This document shows positions 6,042 through 10,075 of a DNA stretch of 10,075 bases, piece by piece. Source of the stretch: Fervidifonticultor_A octavus_A (GTDB taxonomy: Bacteria; Sysuimicrobiota; Sysuimicrobiia; Sysuimicrobiales; Humicultoraceae). Location: positions 1 to 10,075 of the forward strand of contig JAVKID010000100.1 in the NCBI GenBank assembly GCA_031459655.1, in the 5' to 3' direction. Positions within the stretch are counted from its first letter, which is position 1. Every line of letters begins with the position of its first letter. The notes under the pieces are model-generated. The model was not told where the DNA came from and ran no database searches. It saw only the letters and a program-made list of their open reading frames with translations. Both the position numbers and the translations under genes were made by a program.

Positions 6042-7724
6042 TCATCCGGTCCCGCCCAGGACCAGCATCCCGCGCCGGCGGACCACGGTCCACAGGACCG
6101 CCAGGCACAGGAGGACCGCGCCGATCAGCAGCACCGAGAAAGCCGAGGCCAGGCCCAGTTCGCCCATCCGGGCGAAGTGGAAGATAACGGCCGACGCCGT
6201 CTCCCGTCCTGGCGAGATGAGGAAGATGACCGTGCTGAGGGTCAGCATGCTGTTCATGAAGGTGTAGACCAGCCCAGCCATCAACGCGGTCCCCATCAGG
6301 GGCAGGACGATCCGTCCAAACGTCCCCAGGGTGCTGGCGCCCATGTCCCTGGAGGCTTCCTCCAGACTGACGTCGATCTGCGACAGTTTGCTGATGCCCG
6401 CCTCCACCACGACGGCCAGGTAGTGGAACACGCAGCCCAGGACGATAATCCAAAACGTGCCGGTGAGCCGCAGCGGCGGGGTGTTGAAGGCCAGGACGTA
6501 CCCGATGCCCAACACGGTGCCGGGGATCGCGAACCCCAGGAGGGCGACGAACTCCACCAGGCTCCTGCCCGCGAAGCGCCGCCTGGCCAGCACGTACGCC
6601 AGGACCACGCCCAGCACCGCGGCGATCCCCGCCGCCACGGCTGCCATGCGCAGGCTGAATGCCAGCGCCCTGAGCCCCCGGAAGTTGCTAAAGTGCTGCA
6701 ACGTCCAGGCGTTGTTGATGCCCGCCAGCTGGGTGAACGCCCCGAACACGACCACGGCCATGGGAATGAGAATGGCCAGGCAGACGACCATCGTCAGCAG
6801 CACCAACGGCACCTGAAGGACTGGCGGCATCGCGCGCGCTTCCACGGCCCCCCCGCGACCGGTGATGGTGGTGTAACTCCGGCCGGCCAGCCAGCGATGG
6901 TGCACGAGAAAGGACACGAAACTGGGCAGGATGAGGAACACCGACAGGACGCTGGCCATGCGCAAATCGTATTCAGCCCCGATGACCAGCAGCAGGGCAT
7001 CCTGGGCCAGGAAGGCAAGCCCGCCGCCCAGGATGGTGGGCGTGGCGAAGTCGGCGATGGACAGGGCGAAGGCCAGCAGGGCCGCTTTGAGGAGGCCCGG
7101 CGTCGCCAGCGGTAGCGTGATCGTGCGCACGACCTGTAACGCGCTGGCGCCGAGATCGCTGGCGCTGTCTTCCAGATTGCGGTCCATCGACGTGAGGACG
7201 TTCTCGGCCATGAGATAGCAGACCGGAAGGATGGTCAGGACCTGGCCCAGGATGACCCCTGGCCAGCCAAAGATGCGGAATTCCGTGCCCAGCATCTGGT
7301 TGACCAGGCCCTGCCGGCCGCCCAGGATGATGAGGGCCACCCCGAAGACATACGAGGGTGCGATGAGTGGGAGGAGGGCTGTCAGCCGAGCGGGCATCCT
7401 CAGCGCCGTCGGGCCCCGCGTCACCACGAAAGCCACCACGAGGCCCAGGGTGACGGTCGCGGCGGTGGTGATCGCGGCCAGGACCAGGCTGTTGCGCAAC
7501 GAGCCCAGGAAGTAGCGGGACGAGAAGAACCGGACGTAGTTGCCCAGCGTCGGACCTGCGTCCCCCTCGAAGCTCTTGACGAAGACCAACCCGAGCGGAT
7601 AGACGATGAAGAGCAGGAGGGCCCCGACCATGAGCACCGTCAGAGCCGGCATGGTCAGGGCGTCCGCCAGCGCCTGCACCGATTCGCCCGGGCGCCCCCT
7701 GCGCGTCGCTGCCGCTACGGTCAT
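6042..7724 (-). CDS. ABC importer permease, fused two-domain, aminoethylphosphonate-type
   Basis: The inner-membrane channel of the importer. The 560 residues form two tandem binding-protein-dependent permease domains, about 30-285 and 300-550, with roughly twelve hydrophobic segments. Each domain has an EAA-type coupling loop that docks on the ATPase: EDSASDLGASALQVVRTITLP (185-205) and EEASRDMGASTLGTFGRIVLP (455-475). One fused chain replaces the usual two permeases, as in FbpB-type and the second-type 2-aminoethylphosphonate permeases (PhnU2/AepW-like). The ATG at 7722-7724 has only a weak GGAG about 11 nt upstream; a better GAGGAGG lies about 17 nt away. No in-frame ATG or GTG is better placed, though the CTG just before the ATG is possible. 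It follows the binding-protein gene after 57 bp and precedes the ATPase by 18 bp, in one operon. Confidence 0.88.
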   Translation of the reverse strand: MTVAAATRRGRPGESVQALADALTMPALTVLMVGALLLFIVYPLGLVFVKSFEGDAGPTLGNYVRFFSSRYFLGSLRNSLVLAAITTAATVTLGLVVAFVVTRGPTALRMPARLTALLPLIAPSYVFGVALIILGGRQGLVNQMLGTEFRIFGWPGVILGQVLTILPVCYLMAENVLTSMDRNLEDSASDLGASALQVVRTITLPLATPGLLKAALLAFALSIADFATPTILGGGLAFLAQDALLLVIGAEYDLRMASVLSVFLILPSFVSFLVHHRWLAGRSYTTITGRGGAVEARAMPPVLQVPLVLLTMVVCLAILIPMAVVVFGAFTQLAGINNAWTLQHFSNFRGLRALAFSLRMAAVAAGIAAVLGVVLAYVLARRRFAGRSLVEFVALLGFAIPGTVLGIGYVLAFNTPPLRLTGTFWIIVLGCVFHYLAVVVEAGISKLSQIDVSLEEASRDMGASTLGTFGRIVLPLMGTALMAGLVYTFMNSMLTLSTVIFLISPGRETASAVIFHFARMGELGLASAFSVLLIGAVLLCLAVLWTVVRRRGMLVLGGTG

Positions 7725-7781
7725 CAGTCCGCTCGCTCCAGCCTCCTCACCCCGAAGGACCGCGACCGACCACGCCCAGCC

Positions 7782-8795
7782 CTATGATGTCCGGGCCTTG
7801 TGGCCGAACTTCTCCCTCCAGGTATTCAGCAGTTGGGTCCGGACCTCCCGGGTCCCGTAGCGGGACCACTCGATGGGGATGAGCTTGGGACGGGTGGGGT
7901 AGAGCGGGTTCTTCACGGCGCGGGCGGTGAGATACCCGTAGCCGGCGAGGAACTCCTGGAAATCCAGGGCTCCTACGTAGTCAACGATCGCCTTGGACAC
8001 CTCAAGGGTCCTGGCGCTCTTGGGGATGACCACGTACTGTCCGATGGCCCCAATCCCCTCGTCGGGGACACCGATGAGGATCGGCGCGCCCCTGGACTTG
8101 AGCGGGAGGGCGTCCTCATCGGTGGCCAGGCCGAGCAGGTGCTCCCCGCGGGCGACCAGTTGGGCTGGAGCGCCACCGCCCCGGGTGTAGTAGGCGACGT
8201 TCTTGTCCAGGTCCTCCAGGAACTTCCAGCCCCGCTCTTCACCCATCAGGGAGAGGACGGAGACCACAATCAGGTAGGCGGTCCCGGAGGTGATGGGGGA
8301 GGGTAGCAGGATCTCGCCCTTCCACTTGGGATCGAGGAGGTCGCGGACGCTCTTGGGCATCCCGAACCGTTTCTCCTTGAGCCGCGGTTCGTGGCCGTAG
8401 ATGAGCCAGGAGAACGTCCCCACGTTGTACCCCTGCCCATCGGGATCGATGTAGACGCGGTCGACACCGGTCCAGCCCCTGGAGTTAGGGTAGGGTACCC
8501 ACAGGCCTTGCGTCTTGCCGATGAGGAACTGGTCTGGAAGGACGCTGAAGATCAGGTCGGCCTGGATGCCCGTAGGGTCCCGCCCTTCCCGGGACTCCGC
8601 CTGGATCCTGGCCCACATCTCCCCACAGCTCCCCCTCCACAACGCGGTGAGCACGCCGAACTTCGCCTCCAGACGTTTGTTCATGTCTTCCGAGGCGTGC
8701 ATACAGTTGTAGATACGGACCGTGACCTGCCCGAGGGAAGGGCTGGCGGTGGTGACCATCAGCAGGACGGCCAGAAGCCACACCTGGATACGCAT
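7782..8795 (-). CDS. Periplasmic solute-binding protein of the ABC importer, putative aminoethylphosphonate type
   Basis: Captures the ligand outside the membrane and delivers it to the permease. The 337 residues start with a Sec signal peptide: MRIQVW, a hydrophobic core LLAVLLMVTTA, and likely cleavage near SLG-Q at residue 22. There is no lipobox cysteine, so the mature protein is a free periplasmic one. Family II extracellular-binding features (FbpA/PhnS2-like) are visible: VRIYNCMHASEDMNKRLEAKFG (26-47), then SREGRDPTGIQADLIFSV, YNVGTFSW, SVRDLLDPKWKGEI, LLPSPITSGTAYL and GAIGQYVVIPKSA. The ligand site was not mapped. The start is secure: AGGAGGT at 8803-8809 lies 7 nt before the ATG. 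It is the first gene of the four-gene operon that ends with the PbfA-like enzyme. An iron(III) or polyamine ligand is possible but fits the neighbours less well. Confidence 0.85.
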   Translation of the reverse strand: MRIQVWLLAVLLMVTTASPSLGQVTVRIYNCMHASEDMNKRLEAKFGVLTALWRGSCGEMWARIQAESREGRDPTGIQADLIFSVLPDQFLIGKTQGLWVPYPNSRGWTGVDRVYIDPDGQGYNVGTFSWLIYGHEPRLKEKRFGMPKSVRDLLDPKWKGEILLPSPITSGTAYLIVVSVLSLMGEERGWKFLEDLDKNVAYYTRGGGAPAQLVARGEHLLGLATDEDALPLKSRGAPILIGVPDEGIGAIGQYVVIPKSARTLEVSKAIVDYVGALDFQEFLAGYGYLTARAVKNPLYPTRPKLIPIEWSRYGTREVRTQLLNTWREKFGHKARTS

Positions 8796-8802
8796 GACGT
8801 TG

Positions 8803-8809
8803 ACCTCCT
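8803..8809 (-). promoter_or_regulatory. Ribosome binding site of the solute-binding protein gene
   Basis: Read on the minus strand this is AGGAGGT, a full-length match to the 16S tail, 7 nt from the ATG. It is the strongest ribosome site in the window and suggests high expression of the binding protein relative to the other transporter subunits. Confidence 0.7.
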
Positions 8810-8811
8810 CT

Positions 8812-8827
8812 GCCGGTTGCTACCGGC
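8812..8827. repeat. Perfect inverted repeat in the leader of the transporter operon
   Basis: GCCGGT-TGCT-ACCGGC is a perfect 6-bp inverted repeat with a 4-nt centre, two bases upstream of the AGGAGGT site (read on minus). It could be a DNA operator or an RNA hairpin affecting access to the ribosome site. I found no convincing -35/-10 pair for either gene in the 171-bp divergent gap 8796-8966. Confidence 0.4.
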
Positions 8828-8954
8828 CCTGGAATGGTACGCCCCACCCATCTTGGTCCACCTGTCACTCTTTCTGGATGGGCGCGTGTACCCCTGCACC
8901 AGGAGCGGCGCCCGGGTGCCCGCGAAGTTCTCCTCCGGCTCGCAGATCAACCTC

Positions 8955-8960
8955 GGGAGG
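8955..8960 (+). promoter_or_regulatory. Ribosome binding site fixing the GTG start of the TIM-barrel gene
   Basis: GGGAGG lies 6 nt before GTG at 8967, exactly where the first beta strand of the barrel (HLGVTVAYA) begins. The reading frame stays open far upstream, across the divergent binding-protein gene, so this site is what defines the real start. Confidence 0.65.
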
Positions 8961-8966
8961 CAGCTG

Positions 8967-9863
8967 GTGCACCTCGGCGTGACGGTGGCCTACGCTCGAA
9001 CCCATTTCCAAGGTGAGCCCGATCTCGCGCAGCACGACGCCCTCGCCGACTGGGCTGCCCGGAGTGGTTTCGCGGGCATTGAGGTCGCGGCGTTCAGCCA
9101 GGAGCATCTGGCGCTGGACTTCGCCGACCTGGAGGCGCTCCGCCGCTTTGCCGCGCGGTGGCGGGAGCGTGGCCTGGCGGTCAGCGCCTTCGAGGCGGGC
9201 TTCCTCCGCCACCTGGTCATCAGCGACGATCCCCTCGTCCGCCGCCGGGCCACCGAAGGCCTCAAGCGGTCGCTGGAGGTCGCGCAGGCCCTGGGCACCG
9301 ATCTGGTCTACTTTCACTCCGCCCCGCACCCGTCGTGGACCGTCGAGGTCCGCCGACTCTACGACGATTTCTCTCCCCCTGTGAACGTGGAGATCCCGCC
9401 CACGTTCGGCTGGGACCACGCGTGGGCGCAGTATGTGGACACCGTCGGCGGGATGGCGGAGGTGGCCGCGCAGGCCGGGATGCGTCTGGCCATGGAGGTC
9501 CGGCCCTACGAAATGGTGAGCACCGCCGACGGGGCGCGGCGGCTCATGGATGCCGCAGGCTCGTCGGCCCTGGGCGTCGTCTTCGACACCGCCCACTTCT
9601 TCGTCCAGAAAGAGATCCTCCCCGTCGCCATCGAGAAGCTAGCCGGGCGGATCTTCCTGGTGCACCTGGCCGACAACGATGGGGTCTTCGACTACCACTG
9701 GGCCCCGGGCAGAGGCCAGGTGCCATGGGAGAGCGCCCTGCGGGCGCTACGCAAGATCGGGTACCAGGGCTTCGCCAACATCGACGTGGCGGGGACCTAC
9801 GACGACATCGACGGGGAGATCTGCTTCGGCCGTGACTTCATCCGGCCGCGAATGAGCACGTGA
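8967..9863 (+). CDS. Xylose-isomerase-like TIM-barrel protein (sugar phosphate isomerase/epimerase family)
   Basis: With the GTG start the product is 298 residues, the usual size for this family. The barrel begins at HLGVTVAYA and shows ADWAARSGFAGIEVAAF (28-43), GTDLVYFHSAP (110-120), MRLAMEVRP (172-180), GVVFDTAHFF (203-212), IFLVHLADNDG (229-239) and GYQGFANIDVAG (265-276). Likely divalent-metal ligands are E177, D207, H210, H233 and D273. Members isomerise or epimerise sugars and sugar acids, or act as endonuclease IV, hydroxypyruvate isomerase or inosose dehydratase; the substrate cannot be assigned. It has no signal peptide. It diverges from the importer operon and converges on a second barrel protein of the same superfamily, which hints at a sugar or polyol module next to the phosphonate-type locus. 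A shared pathway with the importer is not shown. Confidence 0.82.
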   Translation: MHLGVTVAYARTHFQGEPDLAQHDALADWAARSGFAGIEVAAFSQEHLALDFADLEALRRFAARWRERGLAVSAFEAGFLRHLVISDDPLVRRRATEGLKRSLEVAQALGTDLVYFHSAPHPSWTVEVRRLYDDFSPPVNVEIPPTFGWDHAWAQYVDTVGGMAEVAAQAGMRLAMEVRPYEMVSTADGARRLMDAAGSSALGVVFDTAHFFVQKEILPVAIEKLAGRIFLVHLADNDGVFDYHWAPGRGQVPWESALRALRKIGYQGFANIDVAGTYDDIDGEICFGRDFIRPRMST

Positions 9864-9869
9864 GGGCGG

Positions 9870-9881
9870 GGCGCCGGCGCC
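9870..9881. repeat. GC palindrome between convergent barrel genes
   Basis: GGCGCCGGCGCC is a 12-bp perfect palindrome in the 44-bp gap between the two convergent barrel genes. Without a T-run it is not a clear terminator, and the loop would have to be small. It may act as a weak bidirectional pause or end signal. Confidence 0.25.
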
Positions 9882-9907
9882 GAGGGGTGAGCCGCGCCTC
9901 CGGGCAG

Positions 9908-10075
9908 CTATGGCGTCCGGCCGTCGAACCGGTCGCGCACGAAGCGGATCCCCTGACGGGCCGCGGACTCGAAGTCGGGCTCAAATAGGATCTCCAGGCC
10001 AATGCCGCCTCGGTAGGCGATCTCGCGCAACGCGGCATTGACCGCCTCGAAGTCGAGGTGCCCCCAGCCCGGCGC
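9908..10075 (-). CDS. Xylose-isomerase-like TIM-barrel protein, C-terminal 55 residues (cut by window edge)
   Basis: Only the last 55 codons and the TAG stop are in the window. The fragment reads APGWGHLDFEAVNAALREIA, then YRGGIGLEILFEP, then FESAARQGIRFVRDRFDG. This is the closing part of the same superfamily as the neighbouring barrel gene: a PGxGxxDF loop, a helix, then YxGxxxxE with a probable metal-binding glutamate. It converges tail to tail with that neighbour. The fragment is too short to name a substrate, and the promoter and start are outside the window. Confidence 0.7.
   Translation of the reverse strand, partial: APGWGHLDFEAVNAALREIAYRGGIGLEILFEPDFESAARQGIRFVRDRFDGRTP

Noticed and set aside
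4959..7115. Very long open frame on the plus strand opposite the ATPase and permease genes
   Set aside because: It is rich in Gln, Arg, His, Asp and Pro with no recognisable domain, while the minus strand encodes complete ATPase and permease motifs. It is a GC-rich antisense shadow.
8820..8890. Promoter boxes for the divergent importer and barrel genes
   Set aside because: Partial matches such as TTGGTC (plus) and TACCAT (minus) lack partners at acceptable spacing.
8391..8966. Upstream extension of the TIM-barrel frame
   Set aside because: It runs antisense to the binding-protein gene and lacks family sequence. The barrel starts at the GTG at 8967, which has GGGAGG upstream.
1..10075. Mobile elements, CRISPR arrays, tRNA or rRNA genes
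   Set aside because: No transposase or integrase reading, regularly spaced direct repeats, or recognisable tRNA/rRNA segments were seen; genes are intact and tightly packed.

Overview
The window is GC-rich (about two thirds G+C by eye), densely coded bacterial chromosomal DNA. Most genes have strong GGAG or AGGAGG Shine-Dalgarno sites. The transporter's binding protein has a Sec signal peptide and no lipobox cysteine, which suggests a Gram-negative-type (diderm) cell. I cannot name the phylum. I see no rRNA, tRNA, CRISPR array, insertion sequence or broken gene.

Layout. (1) 1-437, minus: N-terminal part of a LysR-type regulator, cut by the left edge. (2) 438-555: divergent control region with an AT-rich inverted repeat, a near-consensus sigma70-type promoter and a second inverted repeat over the -10 box. 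(3) 556-3492, plus: a three-gene operon encoding an HD-domain protein, a small citrate synthase/citryl-CoA lyase-fold protein and a CoA-acylating aldehyde dehydrogenase. (4) 3516-8795, minus: a four-gene operon that runs toward the first, transcribed in the order binding protein, fused double permease, ATPase, class-III PLP enzyme. The transporter resembles the second type of 2-aminoethylphosphonate (AEP) ABC importer, and the PLP enzyme resembles PbfA, the (R)-1-hydroxy-2-aminoethylphosphonate ammonia-lyase. (5) 8967-9863, plus: a xylose-isomerase-like TIM-barrel protein. (6) 9908-10075, minus: C-terminus of a second TIM-barrel protein of the same superfamily, cut by the right edge.

How the genes may work together (inference). 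The importer brings in a small aminated phosphonate or phosphoester. The PLP lyase removes ammonia (and possibly phosphate) to give an aldehyde. The acylating dehydrogenase turns the aldehyde into an acyl-CoA, and the citrate-synthase-fold protein acts on that thioester. No phosphonatase (PhnX), phosphonoacetate hydrolase (PhnA), PhnW transaminase or C-P lyase gene is visible, so the usual ends of AEP catabolism are not in the window.

The most unusual protein is the citrate-synthase homologue. By eye it keeps the first catalytic histidine but has Gln and Ile where the family's second His and catalytic Asp should be. A CoA-thioester branch of aminophosphonate, aminosulfonate or phosphoethanolamine catabolism ending in non-canonical citrate-synthase-fold chemistry is the best candidate here for an undescribed system.
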